DNA from: CBDDCQ01 sp965226285
GTDB lineage: Bacteria > Bacteroidota > Bacteroidia > Flavobacteriales > Ichthyobacteriaceae
NCBI GenBank assembly: GCA_965226285.1
Contig: CBDDCQ010000006.1
Location: forward strand, 186,001 to 250,000
Direction: 5' to 3'
DNA length: 64,000 nt
Part shown: positions 35,859-43,923 of the stretch, in pieces
Layout: each line of letters opens with the position of its first letter
How positions within the stretch are numbered: the stretch's first letter is position 1
Notes under the pieces: model-generated
Database searches by the model: none
Seen by the model: only the letters and a program-made list of their open reading frames with translations
What the model was told of the DNA's origin: nothing
Position numbers and translations under genes: made by a program

Positions 35859-36921
35859 AACTCATTTAGACAATATCATCAAAAAAGCAAGGGTGCATTT
35901 GTATAAACCTATACAAATTGCTGAAATTCTATATAGAGACAGAATCAGTGGAGATATTGACTTAACAAAACTTGAAACATATAGAACGAAATCTAAAAAA
36001 TGGCGTGATATAATTTGTATTCGGTTTTTAGGTAGAACCAGTATCTCTTCGGCTAGATATCAAGATGATTTATTCAATGATAATGCAGTACCTCCTGTTG
36101 CTATTGCAACGTTAGGAAAAGAAAATAGACAAAAAAATGGTATTGTAGAAGTATATATTTACAATCGGTTTAAACAGCGTTATAGTCAGATGTCAAAGGC
36201 ATTAAGCTACTCAACAATGGCTAACAAAGAAACTTTTAACCTTGAAGAATTTATCGCGCTTTTTTGGAGTGAGTCAGGACTGAAAAGAAGTTTAGATAAA
36301 ATATATGAAATTATTGTTTACGCACTATTTAGCACGATTGTACAAACATTAACTATTGAAATAACCGTTAGTTTAGACCCTTTAAAAACCGTTAGTTTAG
36401 ACCCTTTAAAAATCGATGTGTTAAAAGAATTTGAAACTTTTGCTAAAAAAGTTATTTGTATCAGTGCTGATAAGACAACTTTCAAAACCAAAGCAAGCAT
36501 TCATCGTGTAGGTATTACCAATGCTGCTGACAGAGGATTGGATATATGGGCTAATTTTGGACCAGTTATTCAAATTAAGCATTTATCGTTAGATGAAAAA
36601 CTAGCAAAAGAAATCGTATCAACCGTAACATCTGATAGGATTGTAATCGTTTGTAAAGATTCGGAAAAAAATACGATTAAATCCCTTTTAAATCAAATAG
36701 GTTGGAAATCAAAAATTCAAAGTATCATTACTGAATTAGAATTAATCATTTGGTATGAAAAAGCTTTAAGAGGTAATTTTTCAAATAAAATGGGCGATCG
36801 ATTATTACAACTGATCACCGATGAAATTTTATTAGAATTTCCCTCTGCTGACCGTTCAGATTTTATGGAATTTTATAAAAGTAGAGGCTATCATAAGCTA
36901 TCTGATACATTATGGCAATAA
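35839..36921 (+). CDS. Type II restriction endonuclease, HaeII family
   Basis: About 360 residues from ATG 35839; an in-frame ATG at 35824 is also possible. The N-terminal text ARVHLYKPIQIAEILYRDRI, LETYRTKSKKWRDIICIRFLGR, SSARYQDDLF and YEIIVYALFSTIVQTL is what I recall of the HaeII endonuclease family. The segment ADRGLDIWANFGPVIQIKHL, containing an acidic residue and a Q-x-K, is a good candidate for the PD-(D/E)xK core. A perfect 18-bp direct repeat encodes TVSLDPLK twice (36365-36410), a small duplication not expected in the family. It overlaps the methyltransferase, so the pair moves as one cassette. Confidence 0.8.
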   Translation: MELTIAKTHLDNIIKKARVHLYKPIQIAEILYRDRISGDIDLTKLETYRTKSKKWRDIICIRFLGRTSISSARYQDDLFNDNAVPPVAIATLGKENRQKNGIVEVYIYNRFKQRYSQMSKALSYSTMANKETFNLEEFIALFWSESGLKRSLDKIYEIIVYALFSTIVQTLTIEITVSLDPLKTVSLDPLKIDVLKEFETFAKKVICISADKTTFKTKASIHRVGITNAADRGLDIWANFGPVIQIKHLSLDEKLAKEIVSTVTSDRIVIVCKDSEKNTIKSLLNQIGWKSKIQSIITELELIIWYEKALRGNFSNKMGDRLLQLITDEILLEFPSADRSDFMEFYKSRGYHKLSDTLWQ

Positions 36922-36965
36922 ATAAAATAAACTATGAACAATAGTAAACTTTATACGCAAAGAAA

Positions 36966-37120
36966 TGAATAAGAGCATATAAAGTCAATCTATCTTTGCC
37001 TAATAATCTGGTATTAAAAGGCATCACTGCTGGTTCTGGGTTATAGTTTTTAAACCTGTTTCTTAAACTGTTTTTGATAGTTTTTTCTATGGATTGTCTT
37101 TGCACTTTTGTTAGGTACAT
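36966..37120 (-). pseudogene. N-terminal fragment of a TdeIII-like restriction endonuclease
   Basis: From ATG 37120 the frame reads IKNSLRNRFKNYNPEPAVMP, then FNTRLLGKDRLTLYALIH, resembling the start of the TdeIII family as I recall it (FHxRLLGKDRMALFSFIHSLN). After LIH the match stops and the frame runs into unrelated sequence and a stop at 36932. The break lies just downstream of the HaeII-like gene, so insertion of that cassette may have removed the rest. Confidence 0.45.
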
Positions 37121-37124
37121 TATT

Positions 37125-37308
37125 TTATTTTTCAATTTCCCATATCAATTTTACAAGATTATGTAGTATTTTGCTTCTATACTCTAATGCTTCTTTATCA
37201 AATTTATGAATAGGCTTAAAAGCTACTTTTAAAGTATCATTCCAACTTGTAAAATCTAAATTTGATTTATAGCAATTTTCGGTCAAGGTTCTACAAAGCA
37301 TCAAGCCA
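37125..37308 (-). pseudogene. C-terminal fragment of an unidentified protein
   Basis: An open frame ending at 37125 encodes NGLMLCRTLTENC, then DFTSWNDTLKVAFKPIHKF, then ALEYRSKILHNLVKLIWEIE. Upstream the frame meets a stop at about 37312. The text looks like the end of a real protein, perhaps the partner of the TdeIII-like fragment that follows it, but I cannot name it. Confidence 0.35.
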
Positions 37309-37363
37309 TTACTATAACAATTTTAAACTTTTTGATCTTTTGGATTTATATTCATCATAAAAA

Positions 37364-38713
37364 TTATAGATTAAGTGCTCTTTTCAAATCGTCTAAATCA
37401 ATGAATTTATTAACTATGATATTACTTCTATCTAATAGTATAAAATGAGGTGTAGAGCGTATTCCATAATCTACATAGCTTTGAGAATCCCAACCTTTGA
37501 AATCACAATAGTTAATCCATTTAAAATCTTTTATAAACTTTTTATAGTCCTTTTTATTCTTTTCTGTGTCACCTGATACAGAAATTATTTCTACAGATTT
37601 TTGTTTGAGTTTTTTATATAATTTCTGCAATTGGGGCATATCTTTTTTACAATGCGAACACCAACTGGAATAAAAAACTATCAATTTAAAATCTGCTGGA
37701 ATGTCATACAAAGTTTTATACTTAGATGCCAATTTGCCTTTGAATAGGATGTTTGGGGCTAAAGCTCCTACTTTTACCTTTTGATATTTCTTGAGTCTTT
37801 GCTCTATGCCTTTATTTAATTCACATTGTTCTTTTGTAAGTACAAAATCTGAGATGTCGGATACTGCATTTACAAACCCCATACTCTCTAGCCCCTCTAG
37901 AAAGAAATTAAGTGTGACATTGTATAAATATTCATTATCTTTAATTTTACTCAATATATATTGGGCATCTTTCGTCACTTCTTTTTCCATGTCTTCTTTG
38001 GATTTTACTATATCTACCTTATATTGATTAAACATAATATAGCGATATACCAAAATATTAAATATGCCTGAAGAGGCTAATATAGGAGAATTAAAATCTA
38101 ATTTCTGAAATAATTTTCTCCCCATTATAGCATCTACCACCTTAATACTTTCATCCAAAACGGGCATACTTTCAAATATATCTCGTAGTGGAATAAAATG
38201 TTTGATATACATATTTTGTCCAACTTTTTTTATGGTTTTATGTAGATTTTTTCTTAACTTTTGTCTCTCTTCTTCCAAATTTTTATGAATCGTGCTTCCT
38301 TCTTTATGAAACGATTGTACGAGCAAATATGCATCTTCTTTGGGTTTAATTTTATTTTTCTCGTCTATAAATTCAAAAAACAATTTGTTTTCTTTAGATT
38401 TTTTGAACTTAATATCAAAGAACCTTCCAGAGGGGGGCATTGTAAAATCTACAACATTTTCATTCAGAATCAAGAATACTCTCTTACTATCACCGGCAGA
38501 GAGTATTCCAAAACCTTTATAATTATGGGTTAATTTAAAATTTCCCTTGGCATTTGTAGTAGTACTATCTATCTTGACTTCATCAAAACCTTTGTAACCC
38601 TTTAATAGAACTTTCTTATTCTTTTCTCCCTCAAAGGTTCCTTTCAGTATAAATTGAGCAAAACAAAACGTTCCTCCAAATAAAAATAACCCTATAAAAA
38701 ATATTTTGTTCAT
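37364..38713 (-). CDS. TlpA-family thioredoxin-like protein with N-terminal DUF4369-like domain
   Basis: A 449-residue exported protein. Signal peptide: MNKIFFIGLFLFGGTFCFAQ. The first ~110 residues (FILKGTFEGEKNKKVLLKGY) form a beta-rich domain as in DUF4369. A helical middle follows. The last ~140 residues are a thioredoxin fold with the redox motif SWCSHCKKDMPQL and the cis-Pro region YGIRSTPHFILLD. Such proteins in Bacteroidota reduce disulfides in the periplasm or take part in cytochrome c maturation. It lies 55 bp behind the DAHP synthase gene and might be read with the aromatic operon, although the functions do not match. Confidence 0.85.
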   Translation of the reverse strand: MNKIFFIGLFLFGGTFCFAQFILKGTFEGEKNKKVLLKGYKGFDEVKIDSTTTNAKGNFKLTHNYKGFGILSAGDSKRVFLILNENVVDFTMPPSGRFFDIKFKKSKENKLFFEFIDEKNKIKPKEDAYLLVQSFHKEGSTIHKNLEEERQKLRKNLHKTIKKVGQNMYIKHFIPLRDIFESMPVLDESIKVVDAIMGRKLFQKLDFNSPILASSGIFNILVYRYIMFNQYKVDIVKSKEDMEKEVTKDAQYILSKIKDNEYLYNVTLNFFLEGLESMGFVNAVSDISDFVLTKEQCELNKGIEQRLKKYQKVKVGALAPNILFKGKLASKYKTLYDIPADFKLIVFYSSWCSHCKKDMPQLQKLYKKLKQKSVEIISVSGDTEKNKKDYKKFIKDFKWINYCDFKGWDSQSYVDYGIRSTPHFILLDRSNIIVNKFIDLDDLKRALNL

Positions 38714-38768
38714 CGTTGTTTGATAAGATTAAAATTTAGTTTTTTTAGAATTGACAAATATATAAATA

Positions 38769-39851
38769 TTATTCTATGATCTTACTTTGTACATTTATAG
38801 ATTCTTCGTGTACAGCTTTAAACATATATTCTACAAACTCTTTTTTTAGTCCAAACTCCTCTGAACTAGATATCATTTTATCTAGGATGCTTTGCCATCG
38901 GGAGTTTTGTAGTACTGCTACATTATTCTCTGCTTTAAGTTTTCCTATCTTTTGCACTACTTTCATTCTATCGGATAATATCTCTAAGAACTGATTATCC
39001 AATTCATCTATCTCCTCTCTGTAATGATTGAGTTTACTTTGATATATAGTGTTTTTTTCATCGTGTTTTCTTATAGTGAGTTTTCTTATGATCTCTTTAA
39101 GCTGCTGGGGAGTAACCTGTTGTTTTGCATCGCTCCAAGCTTCATCGGGGTTGTGATGAGATTCTACCATAAGTCCATTGAGTTCGAGATTGAATGCCTT
39201 TTGAGAAACCTCATATATATTTTCTCTATTTCCACAAATATGAGAGGGATCGCATATAATAGGAATATTCGGTAATCTATTCTTGAAGGCAACTACTATT
39301 TGCCACTTAGGTTTATTTCGGTATTTCGTTTTTTTATAGGTAGAGAACCCTCTGTGTATAACACCCAATTTTTTAATCCCTGCTGCATAAAGTCTCTCCA
39401 GTGCTCCTATCCAAAGTTCTAAATCAGGATTGATAGGATTCTTGACTAATATAATTTTATCTGTCCTTTTTAATGTATCAGCTATCTCTTGTATAATAAA
39501 GGGGCTTACCGTACTTCGAGCACCTATCCACAAGATGTCTATATCGTATTGTAACGCAAGCCTTACATGCTCTGCATTAGCCACTTCAGTAGATACCAAA
39601 AGTCCTGTTTCTTCCCTTACTTTTTGTAACCACTTGAGCCCTATCTCACCTACCCCTTCAAAGGTTCCGGGCTTGGTTCTAGGTTTCCATACTCCTGCTC
39701 TAAATACATTTACTCTTGTTTTATCTAATTTATGAGCTATTTCTAATAATTGCTCTTCACTTTCAGCACTACAGGGTCCTGCTATCAATAGCGGTAACCC
39801 TTTAAATACATCTTCTTTTATCCAGTCTTGTATTTGTGTTTTTAATTCCAT
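38769..39851 (-). CDS. Bifunctional DAHP synthase / chorismate mutase
   Basis: 360 residues. Residues 1-265 are 3-deoxy-7-phosphoheptulonate synthase of the AroA-beta/KDO8P-synthase-like class (LLIAGPCSAESEEQL, FRAGVWKPRTKPGTFEG, PIICDPSHICGNRENIYE). Residues ~275-360 are an AroQ-type chorismate mutase (YREEIDELDNQFLEILSDRM, KIGKLKAENN). The fusion, with the mutase at the C-terminus, is common in Bacteroidota and feeds chorismate directly to prephenate. It is the last gene of the pheA-aminotransferase-tyrA group, 23 bp after tyrA. The mutase domain may also act as the feedback sensor. Confidence 0.93.
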   Translation of the reverse strand: MELKTQIQDWIKEDVFKGLPLLIAGPCSAESEEQLLEIAHKLDKTRVNVFRAGVWKPRTKPGTFEGVGEIGLKWLQKVREETGLLVSTEVANAEHVRLALQYDIDILWIGARSTVSPFIIQEIADTLKRTDKIILVKNPINPDLELWIGALERLYAAGIKKLGVIHRGFSTYKKTKYRNKPKWQIVVAFKNRLPNIPIICDPSHICGNRENIYEVSQKAFNLELNGLMVESHHNPDEAWSDAKQQVTPQQLKEIIRKLTIRKHDEKNTIYQSKLNHYREEIDELDNQFLEILSDRMKVVQKIGKLKAENNVAVLQNSRWQSILDKMISSSEEFGLKKEFVEYMFKAVHEESINVQSKIIE

Positions 39852-39874
39852 AATTCATTATTTTTTAATATAAT

Positions 39875-40726
39875 TTATTGTTCTATTCCTTCTAATACTC
39901 TTCTAATTTCATTAGTTTGCTCCATATAATGATGTAACTTTGTGATATTTTTTTGTTCTATTTGATTTTTAAAATACTTTAAATTTTCTATATATACATC
40001 TAATGCTTTGATGATGTTAGATGAGTTTTGTTCAAATATAGGAGTCCACATATCTGGAGAACTCTTTGCTAATCTTACCGTAGAGGCAAAGCCACTACCG
40101 GCCATATCAAATATTGTTTTTTCATCTTTTTCAATTTGTAGAACGGTATGTCCCAAAGCAAAAGAACTGATATGAGATAAATGTGATACATAAGCAATAT
40201 GCTTATCATGGTCTTCTGGGGTCATTTTTATTACCTTCATTTGAAGTTGCTGATAGAGATCGAGTACTTTTTCTATAGCATCTATATCACTTTTTTGTTC
40301 ATCACAAATAATGGTCACGTTATCTTTAAATAATGTATCTAAAGCTGCTATAGGTCCTGATTTTTCTGTACCTGCTATAGGGTGAGAGGCTACAAACTGC
40401 CCTCTTTTTGGGTGTGTTTCTAATGCTTTACAAATGTTTTTTTTAGTAGATCCCATATCCACTATTACTGTATTTTCTGGAATGCTATCTAAAAGATAAG
40501 TTGCTATCTGTGTAGATACATTTACGGGTGTACACAATATAATTATATCTGAATCTGATATTTTATCTATGGAGCTTATCTGGTCTATCAGTTTCATCTG
40601 TAAAGCTTGCTCACAATGTTTAGTATTAGTATCTACTCCTACAAAAGTGTATTCTGGGTTTATTTTTTTTATAGTTTTGGCTATAGAGCCTCCTATGAGA
40701 CCAATTCCTATAATTGCTATTTTCAT
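39875..40726 (-). CDS. tyrA: Prephenate dehydrogenase
   Basis: Oxidises prephenate to 4-hydroxyphenylpyruvate, the tyrosine branch. 283 residues. The NAD-binding GIGLIGGSIAKT (7-18) is at the N-terminus. The catalytic region SHPIAGTEKSGP holds the conserved His and the GTE loop, and AYVSHLSHISSFALGHTV follows. There is no ACT domain. Its start overlaps the end of the aminotransferase gene by 4 bp, so the two are translationally coupled. Confidence 0.93.
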   Translation of the reverse strand: MKIAIIGIGLIGGSIAKTIKKINPEYTFVGVDTNTKHCEQALQMKLIDQISSIDKISDSDIIILCTPVNVSTQIATYLLDSIPENTVIVDMGSTKKNICKALETHPKRGQFVASHPIAGTEKSGPIAALDTLFKDNVTIICDEQKSDIDAIEKVLDLYQQLQMKVIKMTPEDHDKHIAYVSHLSHISSFALGHTVLQIEKDEKTIFDMAGSGFASTVRLAKSSPDMWTPIFEQNSSNIIKALDVYIENLKYFKNQIEQKNITKLHHYMEQTNEIRRVLEGIEQ

Positions 40727-41889
40727 TTTAAGCCGTTTATGTTTGATATTCTATTTTTAGCCTTTTGTAATACCTCTCTATTGCTGCACAAAGAGATCCT
40801 TATATATTTACTTCCATTGCTACCAAATATGAACCCTGGAGTAATAAAAACGCCGCACCTATCTAAAATTACCTCACTCCAATCCTCTCCCTTGACATCA
40901 TTAGGCAATTTAGCCCAGACGAACATTCCCGTTTGGTTTTTATCATAACTGCATCCTATCACATCTAAAAGTTCATATACTATATCCCGTCTATCTTTAT
41001 ACTCTCGATTTATCATAGCAAACCAATCATCGGATAGTTCCAACGCTTTGATGGCTCCTTTTTGCAAAGGTAAAAACATACCTGAATCCATATTGCTTTT
41101 TACCTTCAATATATTTTGGATATACTCTTGGTCTCCTACTACCATTCCCACTCTCCAACCTGCCATATTGAACGATTTACTTAGAGAGTTCAACTCTAGC
41201 ACTACTTCTTTACTCCTTTCTATGCTTAAAATACTCAAAGGATTATCGTTCAATATGAAACTATAAGGATTGTCATTTATAATAAGCATTTTATGCTTTT
41301 TACCAAAATCGACTAACTTTTGGAAGAGCTCTACAGTTGCATTTTTACCTGTGGGCATATTGGGATAGTTCACCCACATTATTTTTACTCTTGATAGATC
41401 CTCTTTTTCTATAGTTTTAAAATCAGGTTCCCAATGGTTTTCTTCTTTCAAATCGTATGAAAGTATTTGTGCTTGCAAAAGTTTTGAAACAGAGGAATAA
41501 GTAGGGTACCCGGGATTGGGAACTAATACTTTATCTCCTCGATTCAAGAAAGCCATAGAAATATGCATAATTCCCTCTTTAGAACCCATAAGCGGTAATA
41601 CCTCTGAATTTATATCTAAGCGAACACCGTAACGGCTATCATACCAATTGCACATAGCCATTCGTAGTTGATCTGATCCCTTATAACTTTGATAACCATG
41701 GCTGAGGCAGTTCTGCGCTGCTTGGCTTAACTGCTCTATTACTGAAATATGAGGAGACATATCTGGATTACCTATACCTAAATTAATGACTTCTATACCT
41801 CTGACCTTTAACTCTTGTATCTGCTTAAGTTTTTTTGAAAAATAATACTCTTCTACTTTTTGTAATCTATTTGCCTGTGGAATAATCAT
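40723..41889 (-). CDS. Class I PLP-dependent aminotransferase
   Basis: A 388-residue fold-type I aminotransferase. The PLP-binding lysine is Lys238 in SLSKSFNMAGWRVGM; NYPNMPTG (174-181) is the usual NPxNPTG motif and NDNPYS the Asp/Tyr cofactor contacts; the substrate-carboxylate Arg is in YIRISLCSN near the end. The position between pheA and tyrA makes it the likely aromatic aminotransferase that converts prephenate-derived keto acids to Phe and Tyr, or prephenate to arogenate. It is one base from the pheA stop and overlaps tyrA. Confidence 0.9.
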   Translation of the reverse strand: MIIPQANRLQKVEEYYFSKKLKQIQELKVRGIEVINLGIGNPDMSPHISVIEQLSQAAQNCLSHGYQSYKGSDQLRMAMCNWYDSRYGVRLDINSEVLPLMGSKEGIMHISMAFLNRGDKVLVPNPGYPTYSSVSKLLQAQILSYDLKEENHWEPDFKTIEKEDLSRVKIMWVNYPNMPTGKNATVELFQKLVDFGKKHKMLIINDNPYSFILNDNPLSILSIERSKEVVLELNSLSKSFNMAGWRVGMVVGDQEYIQNILKVKSNMDSGMFLPLQKGAIKALELSDDWFAMINREYKDRRDIVYELLDVIGCSYDKNQTGMFVWAKLPNDVKGEDWSEVILDRCGVFITPGFIFGSNGSKYIRISLCSNREVLQKAKNRISNINGLK

Positions 41890-41890
41890 T

Positions 41891-42712
41891 TTATTTCTTG
41901 GCTTTTTTGTACTGCCCTAAAATTATCAAATCATTTGTTTTTTTTTCTATTTTTTCTAATACTTCATCACACCCTTTTTTTTCATTAAATAGAAAGTCTA
42001 GTATAAAGGAGTATTCCCAAGGTTTTTCTATAACAGGAATAGATTGTATTTTAGTCATATTTATGTTCCTATCTCTTAAAATATTGAGAATATCGGCTAA
42101 CATACCTGATTCGTGTTTGAGTGAAAATTTTATAGATATTTTATTTGGTTGGATTTCTAACTGATTTACACTACTATGCGATAGTATAAAAAACCTTGTA
42201 AAATTGTTTTTGACTGTTTGTATACCTTTACTTAAAATATTCAATCTAAATAACTTGGATGCCATCTGACTAGCTATAGCTGCCACCTTTTCTGTTTGGT
42301 TATCACTTATCCTCTTTGCAGCAGCAGCTGTATCGTCTGTTTCTATCAATTTTATGGTGGGATATTGTCTAAAAAACTCCTCGCATTGGAATATTGCCAT
42401 AGGATGGGAATACACTTCTTTAATATCTTCTATATTTTGTGAGGGAAGTGTCATCAAGCAGTGTTCTATGGGTAGGTAATATTCTCCTATCACTTTTAAG
42501 CCATTACTTATCAAATAATTATAATTAGATAATATACTACCCGCTATAGAATTTTCTATAGCCATTACTCCGTATTTTTTTTCCCCATCTATTTTTTGAG
42601 ATAGTTCTCTAAACGAATTACATTTTATAAGGTTTATATCTCTTCCAAAATAATCCTGTGCTACCTGATGGTGGAAAGAGCCCTCTATACCCTGTATAAC
42701 TATATTTTCCAT
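41891..42712 (-). CDS. pheA: Prephenate dehydratase with ACT domain
   Basis: Converts prephenate to phenylpyruvate. About 273 residues from ATG 42712: MENIVIQGIEGSFHHQVAQD. A longer frame from 42739 would translate through the terminator hairpin, so it is rejected. The catalytic domain includes YGVMAIENSIAGSI and the TDDTAAA motif (Thr-Asp). The C-terminal ACT domain (SLKHESGMLADILNILRDRNINMTKIQSIP) should bind Phe for feedback. It is the first gene of the aromatic operon and is preceded by a leader peptide frame and terminator, so transcription is probably attenuated by aromatic aminoacyl-tRNA supply. Confidence 0.93.
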   Translation of the reverse strand: MENIVIQGIEGSFHHQVAQDYFGRDINLIKCNSFRELSQKIDGEKKYGVMAIENSIAGSILSNYNYLISNGLKVIGEYYLPIEHCLMTLPSQNIEDIKEVYSHPMAIFQCEEFFRQYPTIKLIETDDTAAAAKRISDNQTEKVAAIASQMASKLFRLNILSKGIQTVKNNFTRFFILSHSSVNQLEIQPNKISIKFSLKHESGMLADILNILRDRNINMTKIQSIPVIEKPWEYSFILDFLFNEKKGCDEVLEKIEKKTNDLIILGQYKKAKK

Positions 42713-42721
42713 ATTTATATC

Positions 42722-42757
42722 AAAAAAACAAAGCCTCAAGTTAAATTTTGAGGCTTT
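42722..42757 (-). terminator. Attenuator terminator before pheA
   Basis: On the minus strand AAAGCCTCAA, 8-base loop, TTGAGGCTTT, then GTTTTTTT: a complete rho-independent terminator (stem 42748-42757 with 42730-42739) that ends only ten bases before the pheA start. No upstream gene on this strand ends close to it. The last gene upstream starts 131 bp away and reads away beyond 42929 only after its own stop, so the hairpin may also end that transcript. Confidence 0.8.
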
Positions 42758-42780
42758 TAATGTTTAGTTTTCGTATAACT

Positions 42781-42867
42781 TTAATTTATGTAACACTTGC
42801 AACCTCCTTTATCTTTGATAAAAGAATAAAAACCAAAAAGATATGTTTTGATCACTGGATTGTACAT
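42781..42867 (-). CDS. Candidate Phe/Tyr leader peptide of the pheA operon
   Basis: A 28-codon frame: ATG 42867, stop TAA 42781-42783. Codons 8-16 read TYLFGFYSF, five aromatic residues in nine; in total there are three Phe and four Tyr. The stop lies 24 bp before the terminator stem. The sequence GAGGTT (42806-42801, codons 21-23) can pair with AGCCTC (42755-42750) of the terminator's first arm, a possible antiterminator. Together these match the layout of pheL-type attenuators. Translation of this frame is not proven. Confidence 0.65.
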   Translation of the reverse strand: MYNPVIKTYLFGFYSFIKDKGGCKCYIN

Positions 42868-42928
42868 TTTACTTACTTGTTTAAAATTTAGACCGCAATA
42901 ATACACATTTTATTTGAATTAGCAATGA

Positions 42929-43888
42929 TTATTTCACTGGTTTCACTAGTGTAAATTTCCCTTCTTCCTTCATTTCATATGTTATTTTAGACGTATTATT
43001 GGGGATCATAGCTCCTAATACATTTGTATCAGACCAATTGGTTTTAGGGTTTACTAAATTTCCAACAGATCCTAAAGACCCACTAGATGTGATAGAATAC
43101 AATCCTCTATAGTATTCGTAAGCTTCACTAGTAATAGAATGAAGATATACGGTAATCCTATCTCCGCGCCTAATTCTCACATTGCTTATAGTAGCTTGAG
43201 TAACTGAAGAAAGAGATTCTACTCCTCCTCTAAAAATGGTTCCATCTTCTAGAGTCAAATAACCGTCGTTACGCTTTAATCTGTAATCTAACCTTATATA
43301 TTGGTTATTTTTGAGTGGTTTGGTATTTAATAATATATCGTATTGTTTTCCTATAGTTGTAGTTGTACCTGTAGTTGTATTGCCTCCAATTTGTATGCTA
43401 ACGTCTTCAGACTCTTTGAAAGTACAAGATTCAATTTCTATATGTTCTGGCATCTTCAACTTCGAGGTTATCGTTTTACCCTCTACTTGCACTTTTATAT
43501 CATATTCTTCTCCTACTACAGGTTTGGTCATATTACCACCTTGCATATATACACCGGATTGTATCTTTTTTAAGGAATGTGCTTTACCTGTACTCTTGTT
43601 GGTAACAGTAATAGTAGCATCTTTTGTTTTAGGTGCCTTATTTTCATAAAACAAAGAGGTTTCACTTACCTTAAAAAAAACTTTAGAATTAAGATTCGCT
43701 TTATATTCTTCAGCTGAAATATTATGAGCTTCTGCTAAATTTTGATTCAACTCTGTAGTAAGTATCCCTTCTATTACTAATTGTTTTTTTACTGTTTTGA
43801 GTTCGTCTAATTCTACTTTGTTCCTACAGGAATACAATAAAACAATAATTAATCCTGTATATTTTATGATTTTTACTATATTTTCCAT
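42929..43888 (-). CDS. DUF4249 lipoprotein
   Basis: About 319 residues from ATG 43888; in-frame ATGs further upstream would overlap the receptor gene and lack a signal. MENIVKIIKYTGLIIVLLYSC is a lipoprotein signal with Cys at ~21. KKQLVIEGILTTEL and the DATITVTNKSTGK, GVYMQGG segments are typical of DUF4249, whose genes follow TonB receptor genes in Bacteroidota. The two probably form an outer-membrane uptake or surface complex with an unknown substrate. It lies 35 bp behind the receptor gene. Confidence 0.85.
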   Translation of the reverse strand: MENIVKIIKYTGLIIVLLYSCRNKVELDELKTVKKQLVIEGILTTELNQNLAEAHNISAEEYKANLNSKVFFKVSETSLFYENKAPKTKDATITVTNKSTGKAHSLKKIQSGVYMQGGNMTKPVVGEEYDIKVQVEGKTITSKLKMPEHIEIESCTFKESEDVSIQIGGNTTTGTTTTIGKQYDILLNTKPLKNNQYIRLDYRLKRNDGYLTLEDGTIFRGGVESLSSVTQATISNVRIRRGDRITVYLHSITSEAYEYYRGLYSITSSGSLGSVGNLVNPKTNWSDTNVLGAMIPNNTSKITYEMKEEGKFTLVKPVK

Positions 43889-43923
43889 TTTTCTTAAAAC
43901 GATTAAATTAATTCTTTTAAACC

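Noticed and set aside
42713..42739. Longer pheA start at 42739
   Set aside because: The extra nine codons are the second arm and T-run of the terminator and are not homologous to the family.
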